A stretch of DNA of 64,000 nucleotides from Mycoemilia scoparia. Lineage: Eukaryota > Kickxellomycota > Kickxellomycetes > Kickxellales > Kickxellaceae. A program made the translations under genes and the position numbers. The stretch is from positions 1 through 64,000 of the forward strand of contig JANBPU010000023.1 in NCBI GenBank assembly GCA_027575805.1, in the 5' to 3' direction. Shown in pieces: positions 1-12,111 of this stretch (the stretch's first letter is position 1; each line of letters starts with the position of its first letter). The notes under the pieces were generated by a model. The model made no database searches, was not told where the DNA came from, and was given only the letters and a program-made list of their open reading frames with translations.

Positions 1-284
1 TGGGATATTTTTCCAGGGCGGTGATCAAGTGATCAAAAAGTTCGTGTAATAGCAAAAAAACTTCGTGTTGTTAGCAATTCCCTATTATAAATATTAGAAA
101 CACATACCGACAAAAATCAGACTAATTCGTTTTCTTTCTATTTGCCACGCATTTCTCATAAATCCCCATAACACACGTCTGCTCGTATACTTTTAATTAC
201 GCTCTTGATCGGCTATACTGTAAAGCAAGCAGAACCCTTTTAGATACCAAAAAAGAGCCGGAAATCCTACAAACACACATATAA
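1..284. other. Upstream region of the CUE3/ASCC2 gene
   Basis: This AT-rich leader lies ahead of the first coding sequence and shows no reading frame or RNA gene. It presumably holds the promoter and 5' UTR of the CUE3-like gene, but I see no motif that I can name. Confidence 0.4.
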
Positions 285-2631
285 ATGGGAGAAGAAACTA
301 CATCAACAATACCAGGCCCATCTACAAAAGCAAGCCAGGATTCCGCATGGATGAACCAACTTCAAGATGTCTTAACAGATATAATCATAGAGTCCAAAGC
401 CAATGATGCCGATTTAAAGAAATGGTATGGTTTCATCAACGCACACAAAAACCTGTCAGTTCTCTTGGGGCATTATCTACAAAGCACCTCGGCCAAGATC
501 ACACAGATGCTCCATTTCGAGATATTCCCCTTAGATGACGACATTCGTCCTAGTGGCAACAATGATCAGCTTAAACTCCGACAACTTGTACTGGAATTCT
601 ACGAAGCTATAATGCAGCCATTTGAATTCCAGACGCCGCAATCCTCGGCTGCGATAAACGATGCCATGGTTCGTCTCGACAACCTGGACTTCATGGGCGG
701 CACACAATTGATAGATTTCTGCATCATCATGGGGTTTTATGACCAGCATCGAGCATCCCAGGTTGTCCAGAAATGGTGGAAACATTTGGGAAGAAAGGAC
801 ATAGCAGACTTGACACGAATTCAGTCAGATATACTCTTACATGGTGGTATATTTGTTGACATATTAAAGCAGATGCAAGTTAGCGTTGAGTCGAGAAATA
901 ACATCATCAACCAGCTATATTCTAATTTTGTTACAATCCTGGACACTGCATGTATATCGTGGATCTCTGTTTTGAATTTGCTGCCGGATGTTGGAAAGTT
1001 TGCTATTACTCGGATAAACAATATACTGATACAGGTGTCTTTGACACATAATGCGCTAAAAGTCGATTCGAATGGTACAGAACATAGACAGGATATGAAG
1101 CGGTTAAAATGGCGGCTAGTCTCGCTTTTGTTCACGCTGATAGACGCAGTATTGGATGATAATGGTGATGGGAAGCATGCAACCATTATCAAAGATCAGA
1201 TACTTTCCATTGCGGAATCAACTGTTATACCTCCAAATACAAAATCAATCGAGCCATTCATAAACTGCCCTATACTTGGCGATCTCCAGTTTTTGTACAA
1301 TATCAAGTCCATATTTGAATCCTACGCTGGTTTTGAGTATGCCTGTTTAATAACCGACCAGATAAATGAGATGATGCCCGCAGCCTATCGAGATGGTGCA
1401 TCTGCTTTACTTTCAAATATGAGCGCAGATGTAAATGCAAATAGTGTGGACATCATGGCAGCTTATTCCGACAAAGTCAAACATATACAAGAATTGATGC
1501 CTCATCTTGGCGCTGGATTCATTGTCGCATGCTTGGAACACTACGGTGGAGATATTGATGCAACGACGATGGGGCTCCTTGATAATAGTCTTCCACCAAG
1601 CTTGTTAAACCTTGAACAGACACTTGATAGATGGCCACTGCTAAACACCAGTACCAGTCAGGCCACAAATCAAGATTATATACTGAATAAGCCAAGGACC
1701 ATATTCGATGGCGATGAATTTGATATCCTACGAAGGGATGATGTTGATTCCAGCAAATTCTACATGCCAACTAATAAGCCCAAAGCTTCGGATCGGTTTG
1801 CTGCAAACAAATTATTGGAAAACAAAGTTCGGTCCAGAGCTTTCAGATCTGCTATCCTCAATGCAGCTGAAGACCTCATGGATGATGATGAGTACGATGA
1901 TACATATGACAGCCTTGCTGGTACTGGTGCAGCTACAGATGGTACAATTCTAGGTTCTGAAACTGGTGGTGATATTGACGAAGCATCAGGCGAACATGAA
2001 AAGTCAAAGAAACGTTCGAAAGAAACTAGTCCTAATGACAAATCCCAAAAGAGCATCACTTTCGAGGACCCAACAAGATTACATGAAGCAGAACTTGTTT
2101 CATGGGTTGAGAAAGATAAGTCTGTGTTCGCCAAGGGAACAAAATCCAAGAATCTGGATATTCTAAGAAAGAGGACTGGCCTTACACCAGAGCAGATCCA
2201 AGGCTGGTACATCATGTTCAAGAGAAGTGTAAGTTTCTTGTGCCGAATTGCATCAGCGCTTTTGTTTCTGTCAACTATTATGTTTTCCTGTAAAGTGACA
2301 TAACCTAATATCTAATCGTTTTTGGACCCACTAATAGAGCACGCGCAAGCAAGATAAGATTCTAGAAAAATATGAGTGGACTGGTAATCAAGCCGAATTG
2401 AAATCAACTGCTGGTGCCGTTGATCTTCGGAAGGGCGAGGTCAGAAGACGCAAGCAAAAGAGCAACAACCAGATAGCACCAGGCAGTGCCACTGAAGGCA
2501 ATGAGAAATCACAGGCACAATCCCAGCAAAGACAACGTGCACTAAAGGAAAATAATAAGGCGAGGAATGCCAATCACTCACGTAAAAAACAGCATGATAA
2601 AAAAGCTCAAGCTCAAGGAATTATTAACTAG
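285..2631 (+). CDS. CUE3: CUE-domain protein, ASCC2/Cue3 (RQT complex subunit)
   Basis: Two exons, 285-2228 and 2338-2631, give a 745-residue protein. The 109-bp intron has a GTAAGT donor and a CTAATAG end, and splices in phase 0. A CUE domain lies near residues 398-440 (QELMPHLGAGFIVACLEHY core, followed by a leucine-rich third helix). It is preceded by a long helical region of the ASCC2 type. The C-terminus after the intron is basic and Gln/Lys-rich. In characterised systems ASCC2/Cue3 binds ubiquitinated ribosomal proteins through the CUE domain. It works with the ASCC3/Slh1 helicase to split collided ribosomes. Reading through the intron would end the protein at 2303 with a hydrophobic tail unlike the family, so the spliced model is preferred. 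Family assignment is from recalled CUE and ASCC2 features, not an alignment. Confidence 0.82.
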
Positions 2632-3983
2632 ATAATGCTTTAAATGTCTATAATAACAATTATTCAAAAGCGACATGGATTGTAAACTGTGTTTATAATG
2701 GCTTTATTTCACAAGTTAGTAGGCATAAAAGGTCCCCCAAAATCATTATCAAAGAATTATAATACAAATAGAAGAAATAATAGTCAATAGTTTGTAATCA
2801 TTGAATCACAATCACAATGATACATACATTCAAGAGAAAAGTCAGTTTCATACCATCCCAAAAAACATTATATATATTTACATACATCAGAACTTTCATC
2901 ATTGTTAAAGGCTATTTATCAAAATTGTGGTATATTTTGCTGGGACCCACCCACAGACATTTTGTGGCTGATCCGTAGTGAAATTAGACATTAGTACATT
3001 TAATGGCTGACTTTAGGCCAATGTGTTATTTGAAAAACGACAAAAATCTTTTAAATGTAGTTGCAACGTCGTTACATTACTCTACCAAAGAAGTTAAAGG
3101 ATGCATTTCGAAAGAATCAGTTTCAGCTCGTTGAAGGATCTACAGTGTTTATTTGTTTATTTTTTAAACACAAAGGAGCTATTTTAGCTCTAGCCAGCAA
3201 GCTATCCAGCCTTTACAAGAGACACAGTCAAGTTAGAGATGCATCAAGCGAGCTAACGAGCTGCTGGTAAGAGATGCTGTGGCTGTTTCTTTTGTAGCTG
3301 ATGACTGGCTGATTTAGTATCGCTAGTCGCACTGAGTATGTTAACGGTTTTGGGCTACGGCTCTCGTATTTTGGGTATTGGCTCTGAGCCGACAGAACAA
3401 CAGGGCCGGGCATTGCATGGAAATAGAGGATCCTGGCTTTGATGGTGTGTCCTGAAAAGAGCTGGTTCACTAGAAGCCAAGATTTGAGTGTGTGTACTGA
3501 TCAAATGATACAGAGATAATCATCTGATCACCTGATTGGTTTTAAAGAGTATCCAATGAAAACAGAAAACAGGGACTATATGAGCTGGTAACGGCTCTTT
3601 ACAAGAGAGAAAGCAAGAGCCCTGAATGAAATTTGGTACTAGTATATGAAATGCTGGGTGTCTTAGTGGGTCTAAAAGCTCAAAGTCAGAGAAAAATTGG
3701 TTAGAGCTTGAAGCAGCATTCTATTTCTTGAAAAGGGTGTGCAATGAGCCAGTGAGGAAAGCTGTTTTAAGCTGTAAGGTTGCAGTGGATGAAGTACCAT
3801 ACCGTGTATTTTTGTATTGTCATTTGTTTGACGAAAAATCCTGCCAGTGTTTTGAGTTTTTAAAAATAAATAGAGATACTCATACTTTGCTTTTCTTTTG
3901 CTTTTTGCCCAACCAGTAAATACTATTATAAATTCTAATTCGGCATCATCTGCCCATCATAAATACATACATACACATAAACC
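2632..3983. other. Intergenic region between CUE3 and importin alpha
   Basis: This 1.35-kb AT-rich spacer has only short frames (up to about 80 codons) with no recognisable product. The last 100 bases before 3984 are presumably the importin alpha leader. I see no repeat or RNA gene. Confidence 0.4.
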
Positions 3984-5810
3984 ATGGCCGATCGTGTTCC
4001 TACTCACCGCCGCAATGCTTACAAGTCTAAGGGCACATTCCAAATGGATGAGCTTCGTCGCCGTCGTGAGACCCAGAGCGTAGAAATCCGCCGCCAAAAG
4101 CGTGAAGAGTCTCTGGCCAAGAAGCGCAACTTTGACATCAACGGTGCTGCCTCTGACAGTGAAGAGGAAGAGGGTAACAGCGATAACCTTCACAACCAGG
4201 TATGTGAATTTCTTGTTTATGGCATTCTGGATTCAGCAAATGCCTCGCACATGTGTATCAAGATCTGCGCATTCTTTACTAATCGCCTGAATTCTTGACA
4301 TTTCTGTGTACTTTAGCTTCAAGAACAGCTCCCTGGAATGGTTTCTTCTCTATACTCTGAAGATATCGAAGAGCAGCTGCAGTCTGTGACCAAGTTCCGC
4401 AAGCTACTCTCTAAGGAGAGAAACCCCCCTATAGAGGAGGTCATTGCCACAGGTGTTGTTCCAAGATTCGTCGAGCTTCTCACCTCTAACCACTCTGTTG
4501 TCCAGGTAAGTTCCACTACCCCGCCCAAAATATTATGATAAAATGGAATTCAACCTTTGTTGTGAAAAACGAAAAATGCTAATTATATTGAATTTATGTA
4601 GTTTGAAGCTAGTTGGGCGCTCACAAACATCGCCTCCGGTTCTTCTCAACAAACCCAGACTGTCATTGATTCCAATGCTGTTCCTCTCTTTGTCAAGCTT
4701 CTCTCCAGCGATAACCTTGATGTTCGTGAACAGGCAGTCTGGGCTCTTGGTAACATTGCTGGTGACAGCCCTGCTTGCAGAGACTATGTTCTTGAGCAGG
4801 GTGCCCTCCAGCCTCTTCTTGCTCTTCTCAACGAGAACCACAAGCTTTCGATGCTCAGAAACGCCACATGGACTCTTTCCAACTTCTGCCGTGGAAAGAA
4901 CCCACAGCCCAAGTGGGATCAGATTTCACCAGCCCTTCCTGTTCTCGCAAAGCTCATCTACTCTGTTGACGATGAGATCTTGACTGATGCCTGCTGGGCC
5001 ATTTCTTACCTCTCCGACGGCACCAACGACAAGATCCAAGCAGTCCTTGAGGCTGGTGTATGCAGACGCTTGGTCGAGCTTTTGCTTCACCCCATGACCA
5101 CAGTCCAGACACCAGCACTTCGATCGGTTGGTAACATCGTCACCGGCGATGATATGCAGACCCAAGTCGTCATTAACTGCACTGCCCTCCAGGCTTTGCT
5201 TTCGCTCCTTAACTCACCAAAGGAGGGCATTCGTAAGGAGGCTTGCTGGACCATCTCCAACATCACTGCTGGAAACACCAGCCAGATCCAGGCCGTCATC
5301 GACGCCAACATCATCCCTGCACTTGTCGATATCCTCCAGCATGGTGATTTCAAGAGCAAGAAGGAAGCTTGCTGGGCCATCTCGAATGCAACTTCAGGCG
5401 GCCTCAACCAGCCAGATCAGATCCGCTACATTGTTCAGCAAGGTGGTATCAAACCACTGTGCGACCTGCTCAACTGCATGGACAACAAGATAGTCCAGGT
5501 TGCCCTTGATGGTCTCGAGAACATCTTGAAGGTTGGTGAGATGGACAGAGAGCACCACCCCGAGAACATCAACCAATATGCCCTCTATGTTGAAGAAGCT
5601 GACGGCATGGAGAAGATCCACAACCTCCAAATGCACGACAACATTGAGATCTACAAGAAGGCCTATGCCATCATTGACAAATACTTTGCCGATGAGGAGG
5701 AGGAAGAACAGGCTGACATTGCCCCAGCTGTTAACGAGCAAGGGCAATTCGCCTTCGAAGGCGATGTTGCAGTTCCCCAAGGTGGCTACAACTTTAATCA
5801 AAACAACTAA
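3984..5810 (+). CDS. SRP1: Importin subunit alpha (karyopherin alpha, Srp1-type)
   Basis: Three exons, 3984-4199, 4317-4505 and 4602-5810, give 537 residues, the usual importin alpha length. The N-terminus is a basic importin-beta-binding domain ([12 protein letters not shown], then [17 protein letters not shown]). It is followed by an acidic linker and then armadillo repeats with the repeated Trp-Ala-Leu-x-Asn pattern ([52 protein letters not shown]). Those Trp/Asn pairs line the NLS-binding groove in the family. The acidic C-terminus (DEEEEEQAD) matches the Cse1-binding end. The protein carries NLS cargo to importin beta for nuclear import. Both introns are short with standard borders and splice in phase 0. 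Confidence 0.95.
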
Positions 5811-6746
5811 AAGCAGCACAAGTATGACAAGAAGTGGCATTAGGTGCTTCATTCCCAAACAACTTTTACTTTGTCATTTGTCATCACACTGATTTTTCTC
5901 AATTAGCGTGCTGGCTGTCTTCACCCTTTTATACCCAGTTTCTTTTCTTTTCAGCATTTGCTTTTCAGTTTACCCCCTTTCCATTTTTAATTCTAGCCAC
6001 CATATCTTCAGCCACTACTTCAAGCCTCCATATTTCTTTATATTTCTTTCTCCTCTTTCTATTCTCCTCCCCCCCCCCCCAAAAAACTACATCCCAAAGT
6101 GAAATAATATTAATTTCCATAACCTATATTACACTTTTGTGTTTGTTCGGCCTTGTTATTATTCAATTTATCTTGTGTAAACATTAAGTGTCCTCATGCT
6201 AGGCCATTAGTTTCTCCATTGATATATGCCGATCGTTGTGATTTTTAAAGCTCATTCCGTTCCTCCCTCCCATGTTAGAAATAAACTTAAAAATGATGCA
6301 CTGGCCAGAATAAAGCATTGCATTAGGCCCTGACACTATAGTGCTGGGATATTTGATGGTTCAAGCATACCAGTGAGCCATCTGCTTGTTATCAATGAGG
6401 AACACTCGTTAAAGGTTGTTAGTGCTTATAAACGACCCATTGATCATGATTAGCTTTATCATTATTAAGGGGGCGATAATAATTAGGGAGGGAAATAAAT
6501 CAACACATAATGCCCCTTGCACTAATCTCGAATAGGATAGCTGTACAGCAGGTCAAGCTGGTGATTGCTATTTCACACACACTGCCTGGCAGTTTTTCTT
6601 GATAAAAATTCCGCCTCCTTTGTATCTTTAAATCTAACGCATTAACAAATTATACACATTTGTATTTGTCTTTCAAAAATCCTGGAAGGGTCAAAATAAA
6701 AAGGAGACAAGGAAGAAGAAGATAGAGAGTGAGTGAGACAGAAAAG
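5811..6746. other. Intergenic region with a poly-C run
   Basis: This is the 3' flank of importin alpha and the promoter side of the complex I 51-kDa gene. It is pyrimidine-rich between about 5890 and 6080, with a run of about twelve C at 6069-6080. No gene is visible. Confidence 0.4.
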
Positions 6747-8192
6747 ATGCTTCGTTCATTTGGAACTATAGTTAATCGAAAAGGGTGCAGCACAATTGCA
6801 GCTTCGCAGCAATCCAAAAAGCTCGCCGTTTCGCTTTCAGGCACCACCAGCGGCAAACAAATTCAACGTGGATTAGCAACAGCGACCGAATCGCCAAATT
6901 CAAACGGACAGGCTCCTCGTCAATATGGAGGGCTCAAGGACCAGGATCGCATCTTTACCAACCTTTATGGGCGTCACGACTTTGGCCTAAAGGGCGCCAT
7001 GAAGAGAGGTGACTGGTACAAGACCAAGGAGATTATCTTGAAGGGCGAGGATTGGATTATCAATGAGATGAAGGCCAGCGGCTTGAGAGGTCGCGGTGGT
7101 GCTGGTTTCCCCAGCGGGTTGAAGTGGAGTTTTATGGGCAAGTCGTCTCCAGGCCGTCCCCGCTACTTGGTGGTCAATGCCGACGAGGGCGAGCCAGGCA
7201 CATGCAAGGATCGCGAGATTCTTCGCAATGATCCCCACAAGCTTGTTGAGGGATGTTTGGTAGCGGGCAGAGCCATGTTGGCCAATGCTGCCTATATCTA
7301 TGTTCGTGGTGAGTTCTGCCAAGAAACATCTCGTCTTCAGCAGGCTATTGATGAAGCATACAAGGCTGGTCTCATTGGTAAAAACGCCTGTGGATCTGGC
7401 TTCGATTTCGATGTCTATGTTCACCGTGGTGCTGGTGCTTATATCTGTGGCGAAGAAACTGCTCTTATCGAATCATTGGAGGGCAAGCAGGGCAAGCCCC
7501 GTCTTAAGCCTCCTTTCCCTGCCGATACTGGTCTGTTTGGTTGCCCTACCACTGTGGCCAATGTCGAGACCGTTGCTGTTGCCCCCACTATCCTCCGTCG
7601 TGGTGGCAACTGGTTCGCTCAGTTTGGTGCTCCCCGTAATTCTGGCACAAAGCTGTTCTGTATCTCTGGGCATGTCAACAAGCCATGCACCGTCGAAGAG
7701 GAGATGAGCATTCCTCTCCGCGAGCTCATTGAGCGCCACTGCGGCGGTGTCCGCGGCGGCTGGGACAACCTTTTGGCTATCATTCCTGGTGGCTCGTCCG
7801 TCCCTGTTCTTCCCAAGCACCTTTGCGACACTGCGGTTATGGACTTTGATAGCCTTCGTGATCTTCAAAGCGGTCTTGGTACTGCTGCAGTCATTGTCAT
7901 GGACAAATCTACTGATATTGTCAGCGCCATTGCCCGTCTCTCAGCATTCTACCGCCACGAGTCTTGTGGCCAGTGTACACCATGCCGCGAAGGATCCAGG
8001 TGGTTGGATCTTATGATGGCCCGCTTCGAGTCCGGAAACGCCCACAAGGATGAGATCGACCAAATCATCGAGGTTACCAAACAGATTGAGGGACACACTA
8101 TCTGCGCTTTGGGCGATGCTGCTGCCTGGCCTGTCCAGGGCCTTGTGCGCCACTTCAGACCAGAGATCGAAAAGCGACTGGCTCAGGCATAG
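6747..8192 (+). CDS. NDUFV1: NADH:ubiquinone oxidoreductase 51-kDa flavoprotein subunit (NDUFV1/Nuo51)
   Basis: The single exon encodes 481 residues. I start at the ATG at 6747; the upstream in-frame GTG at 6729 is not needed. The first ~35 residues are basic, Ser-rich and free of acidic residues, as expected for a mitochondrial presequence. The NADH/FMN-binding Gly-rich loop ([13 protein letters not shown]) lies near residue 113. The [15 protein letters not shown] motif and [14 protein letters not shown] segment follow. The 4Fe-4S N3 ligands are in [11 protein letters not shown] (about residues 406-414), with the fourth Cys in [10 protein letters not shown] near 452. This peripheral-arm subunit of complex I takes electrons from NADH to FMN and then to the first iron-sulfur clusters. 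The organism therefore has respiratory complex I. Intronless, unlike the importin gene before it. Confidence 0.96.
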   Translation: MLRSFGTIVNRKGCSTIAASQQSKKLAVSLSGTTSGKQIQRGLATATESPNSNGQAPRQYGGLKDQDRIFTNLYGRHDFGLKGAMKRGDWYKTKEIILKGEDWIINEMKASGLRGRGGAGFPSGLKWSFMGKSSPGRPRYLVVNADEGEPGTCKDREILRNDPHKLVEGCLVAGRAMLANAAYIYVRGEFCQETSRLQQAIDEAYKAGLIGKNACGSGFDFDVYVHRGAGAYICGEETALIESLEGKQGKPRLKPPFPADTGLFGCPTTVANVETVAVAPTILRRGGNWFAQFGAPRNSGTKLFCISGHVNKPCTVEEEMSIPLRELIERHCGGVRGGWDNLLAIIPGGSSVPVLPKHLCDTAVMDFDSLRDLQSGLGTAAVIVMDKSTDIVSAIARLSAFYRHESCGQCTPCREGSRWLDLMMARFESGNAHKDEIDQIIEVTKQIEGHTICALGDAAAWPVQGLVRHFRPEIEKRLAQA

Positions 8193-8412
8193 AGAAACTC
8201 TACCGATCCAATTGATTTACTACCAGCACAAGTAATGCCTATATAGCACCTTTATAACTATCTCACTCCTTTCCTTTTAGACACCACAACATACACATTT
8301 TGTTACAATCTCGTACTCTACAAATTTTTCTTTGTTGAAAAATATATACAATTTTAAAACAGTAGCCTCCATCGCCATCATTGTTAGTCTGTCATACACA
8401 TGTAAACTTCAA

Positions 8413-8532
8413 ATATGGATCATAATTTTTGAAGGGTGAATTTTGGGGACCAGTGATTATAGGGGAATCACAGCCAAATGGATGTCCAGTTGTACTAGTA
8501 AACTTTCACCCTTCAAAAATTATTGCCCATAT
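8413..8532 (+). repeat. MITE-like element copy 1, subfamily A
   Basis: The element (8417-8528, 112 bp) is flanked by ATAT on both sides (8413-8416, 8529-8532). Its left end reads GGATCATAATTTTTGAAGGG and its right end, reverse-complemented, GGGCAATAATTTTTGAAGGG. The inverted repeat therefore covers about 24 bases with variation only in the outermost eight. The core contains GATTATAGGGGAATCACAG and ACTAGTAAACTTTCACCC. This core orientation defines subfamily A forward. Confidence 0.8.
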
Positions 8533-8860
8533 GACCAGATTTCACAAGGCCTTGCACAAAAATAGTGGATTCCCCAGAATTGAATAGCAAATGGCTCGTG
8601 GTTTGGCCAAAACCTAAGAATACACTCCTGCCTACTACTATACACTTGGTCTCAAGTGAAATTCTGTCAAATGTATATACTACAAGCATTGATATATGGT
8701 CCAAGTTCGCAGGGCTTTAGGCAAAATGGGTTCCCAGGAGTTGCATATAGATTAGCCCATGATTGAGCCAGAATCTGAGAGCCCATCTCTGCCTAACATA
8801 GATTTGATCACTAGTAAAAGCTTGACATATATTTCCAGAGATAACAACCGGGTGGCTTTT
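8529..8860. repeat. Two diverged tandem copies of a ~160-bp sequence
   Basis: Copy one runs from about 8529 and copy two from about 8694. Both begin ATATG and share ordered blocks: TTCACAAGGCCTT versus TTCGCAGGGCTTT, GGATTCCCCAG versus GGTTCCCAG, GGCCAAAACCTAAGA versus AGCCAGAATCTGAGA, then CTGCCTA (8628 and 8789), then TCAAGTGAAA versus CTAGTAAAAG. By eye about 60% of positions agree. No open frame is conserved between the copies, so this looks like non-coding repeat DNA. Confidence 0.6.
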
Positions 8861-9033
8861 TATGGATAATAAACTTGAAAGTAAACTGTAAAGAAAAATA
8901 AATATAATATGTATGACAAATGTGCACCAAGATTTGTAATTGGATTGATTAGTGGGTATATATTAGTACTTTATGATCGACAAACCTTGATACCAAAAAT
9001 CCCCTGATAATCAATGACAGCAAGGACGCGCAA

Positions 9034-10495
9034 TTACTTGGAAAACTCCTTGATGGCAGACTCGATTATGTCGCGGCACTCATCAAGCTGCTCCTTGGTG
9101 ATTGTTAGTGGTGGGGCAAGGCGGATGATGGTGTCGTGAGTAGGCTTGGCCAAGAGACCACGGTCACGGAAGAGGAGGCAAAGATCCCAAGCAGTCTTCC
9201 CATTGCACTTGGACTCATCAACTTCGATGGCGTTTAGGAGCCCACGGCCACGGATCTCCCTGATGACCGGAGAGTTGATTGAGCGAAGCTGCTCACGGAA
9301 GTAGTTGCCAAGCTCAAAAGACTTTTGGACAAGGTTTTCATCCTTAACGACATCGAGTGCAGCCATGGCAACAGCACAGGCAATAGGGTTGCCACCGTAT
9401 GTCGAACCGTGCTGGCCAGGCTGGATGCATAGCATAATCTCCTTGTCGGCTAGTACAGCAGATACTGGATAAATACCACCAGATAAAGCCTTTCCAAGGA
9501 TCACCACATCAGGACGGATGCCCTCATGATCAATGGCGAGCATGGTACCAGTCCGGGCAATGCCAGTCTGGATCTCATCGGCAATAAATAAGACATTGTG
9601 CTTCTTGCAGAGATCGTAGCACTTGCGCAAGTATCCATCTTCGGGGACCATGATACCGGCCTCGCCCTGGATGGGTTCAACGAGGAATGCGGCAACCTTT
9701 GGGCCATTTGCATCCAAGGCGGCCTCCAAATCATCAGCATTGTTGTAGCGGATGACATTTCCCGATAGAGGGCACACAGGACCTACGTTTGGCAAGTAAG
9801 GTCCAAAGCCTGTCCTGCTCTCGGGGTCTGAAGACATAGAGATGACACCTGTCGTTCTGCCATGGAAGTTACCAGTGGGAGTATAGATAATGGCTTCGTT
9901 CTCTGGAATGCCCTTCTTCTCATAACCCCATTTTCTGGCCAACTTAATAGCAGTCTCGACGGCCTCGGCACCAGTGTTCATTGGAAGAAGCATCTCGTAT
10001 CCAAAGTACTAACCCGGTTATAATACACAAACAAACCATGGTTATTTATTGCTATCAAGGACTATTCTTCTAGAATAAGGATGAAGCTACACACATACCT
10101 CAGACATGTATTTCTCGTAGCTACCAAGCTTGTCATTGTAGAAAGCCCTTGAGCTCAGGCAAAGCTGCTGAGACTGCTTGATCAAAGCATCGACGATCTT
10201 GGGGTGACAATGGCCCTGGTTGACTGCAGAATAGGCAGATAGGAAGTCGTAGTAACGCTTGTTTTCAGGGTCCCAGACATAGACACCCTCGCCGCGAGAG
10301 ATAACAACGGGCATTGGGTGGTAGCTATATTATAAGCAGTGTAGGTTAGATGCACTGACCATGCACAAAAAAGTCGCTGCAGCAAAATGTCTGAATGCAA
10401 CTGATGGCTACATACTTGTGAGCACCATAGGACTCTTCGAGCTCCATGGCCTTAGCAGAGCTGACTCTGATGTCCGAAGCAGTTGCAGAGCTCAT
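9034..10495 (-). CDS. CAR2: Ornithine aminotransferase (ornithine-oxo-acid transaminase)
   Basis: Three exons on the minus strand, 10495-10416, 10324-10099 and 10008-9034, give 426 residues. The start codon is the ATG at 10495. The first splice joins ..YGAH and NYHPMPVV, a block typical of this enzyme. Class-III aminotransferase features are clear: [44 protein letters not shown], and the PLP lysine in [11 protein letters not shown] at about Lys275. The protein transfers the delta-amino group of ornithine to 2-oxoglutarate, giving glutamate semialdehyde and glutamate. No mitochondrial presequence is evident before the [17 protein letters not shown] segment, which fits the cytosolic location known for fungal Car2. 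The gene is convergent with NDUFV1. Intron borders are canonical. Confidence 0.95.
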
Positions 10496-12111
10496 ATTAT
10501 ATGCAAAGATGTGTATGTAAGTGTGAAATTAGGCGGTATCTGTTGTAAAGATATAGTGTAAGCGCGAGGGCTGGTTGTCCTTTGGGGCACTTAATGCTGA
10601 AAGAACAGATCGAAGAGGAACTCGTAGCTAAACAAACAATGAGGGACATGGAGGTGGTATCCGCTGACCCTTATATAGCATTTAGTCAGCACCCTAGCAT
10701 TCACCCACCATGACCAAAGCAAACACAGTGCAGTAGGATTAGACCCGGGATGTATGAAGCGAGAGGCGCTAGTGGCATGACGCAGATACGCGCTGACATT
10801 CTATTTGGTCGATCTGTATTGAGAGCTAAATACCAGCTGATCAGTGTTCTTGAGGGCCACGAATTGCCAATGATCTTGAGCCAAATAATAATACATTGCT
10901 TGCTGAGCACTGTGAATTTGACTGGTCGTGGGAAAGCTAGTGTGAGCTCACATTTCTGCACAACCCTCTCACGCTGTTCCACTATTGCCAATCACAGCTG
11001 TGAGGAGGACGCTCCTTTAAAGGCGTTGCTCTTGGTTTCGGCTGTGAACACTGCGCCCTTGTTACTAGAAACCTCAACTGTGCTGATTGTAAAGATAATG
11101 CGAGAATAAGCATTGTAGTGCAAAAGTTCTTTATTGAAAGGCCGTATCTTGAAAAAACTGGTAGCCACTTTATGTGAGGCATCGGGTCACCTGATACTTT
11201 CCACTGTACCTTGAGATCACCGAAATGCTGTCGCAGCATATAATATCATCTTAGTCCCAAAGATATGTGCTTTGTTTTACTGAAAGGGCTGTCCATAGTA
11301 ATATGTAGCATTTACTTGTGCCGAATAATATTGCTGGCGATGAAGAGATAGTGGCGCCTTTGGGGGTGCACTCGCTTGTTCCATCAATATAGTCTATTGA
11401 CTATCCATTACATCAAACATACTATAAGCAGAATTTCTTGGAAGAGGCTAACAGGTTTAAAGCCAAGCTAGGCTAACAATACTTTTTGTTGTTGTGATGA
11501 TGGTAAGCGCATTGACCACCTCATGTGTGGTTATACCAGGAGGCAGAAACACCAAGATCAGGCCTAAAAATCTGACAAGCCACAAGGATAGATGGGTGAT
11601 AATTTTTGAAGGGTGAAAGTTTACTAGTAAAACTGGACATCCATTTGACTGTGATTTCCCCTATAAATATTCACCCTTCAAAAATTATTGCCCAGATGCT
11701 AAAAACAATAAAAGATGCAACATTTTTCGTGTTTATAGCATAGCATAGCATTTCAATTTCATATCCTTTTCAAAAACATGCATATGCTTCTCTGAGCAGG
11801 AGGCCGACTCTGCGAGTAAATATTTACAAAGTTGCTTTATTGCTCTTTGGGTGCAAAGAAACTGGCCGATCTGGTCCTGGTCCTGGTCCATCAGTTAGTT
11901 TCCAGACCAAAGACCATGGAGTCCTGGCTGCTGTGATCAAATCAGTCATCTTAATCAAAATACAAACAAAGCAAGCTGAAGGTCTCTTTTATGAAGCCTC
12001 GAACCTTTGTTTGGGCTGACTAGCTGTGCTTCATTGAATACAGTCGCTTGCAAAGGTGCCTTCAATTTACATTTTCTATATTTTTACACAGTTCAGGCGG
12101 GAAACGATTCC
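10496..12111. other. Long spacer between ornithine aminotransferase and SAC3
   Basis: This is the divergent upstream region of the two flanking genes, 1.6 kb. It contains MITE-like copy 2 (11594-11693). Frames up to about 119 codons at 10.7-11.2 kb on both strands overlap each other and look like chance. Any further N-terminal exon of SAC3 would lie here. Confidence 0.4.
11590..11697 (-). repeat. MITE-like element copy 2, subfamily A, reversed core
   Basis: The element (11594-11693, 100 bp) is flanked by direct AGAT on both sides (11590-11593, 11694-11697). AGAT is not palindromic, so this is a true 4-bp duplication rather than part of the inverted repeat. The ends read GGGTGATAATTTTTGAAGGG and, reverse-complemented, GGGCAATAATTTTTGAAGGG. 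The core is in the opposite orientation to copy 1 and about 12 bp shorter. Confidence 0.8.

Larger units (their letters stand above)
8193..9033. other. Spacer between convergent NDUFV1 and ornithine aminotransferase genes
   Basis: This spacer holds a MITE-like element at 8417-8528 and, directly beside it, two diverged tandem copies of a ~160-bp sequence (8529-8860). Both are listed separately. No coding sequence is visible. Confidence 0.6.

Noticed and set aside
6729..6746. Upstream GTG start for the complex I 51-kDa subunit
   Set aside because: Nuclear fungal genes start at ATG, and the ATG at 6747 gives a normal presequence.
8413..8532. Inverted repeat read as a transcription terminator between convergent genes
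   Set aside because: The same element occurs in promoters, beside a tRNA and in an intron, with target duplications, so mobility explains it better.
10701..11109. Frames of about 96 and 119 codons on opposite strands
   Set aside because: They overlap each other and resemble chance translation. No homology was recognised.
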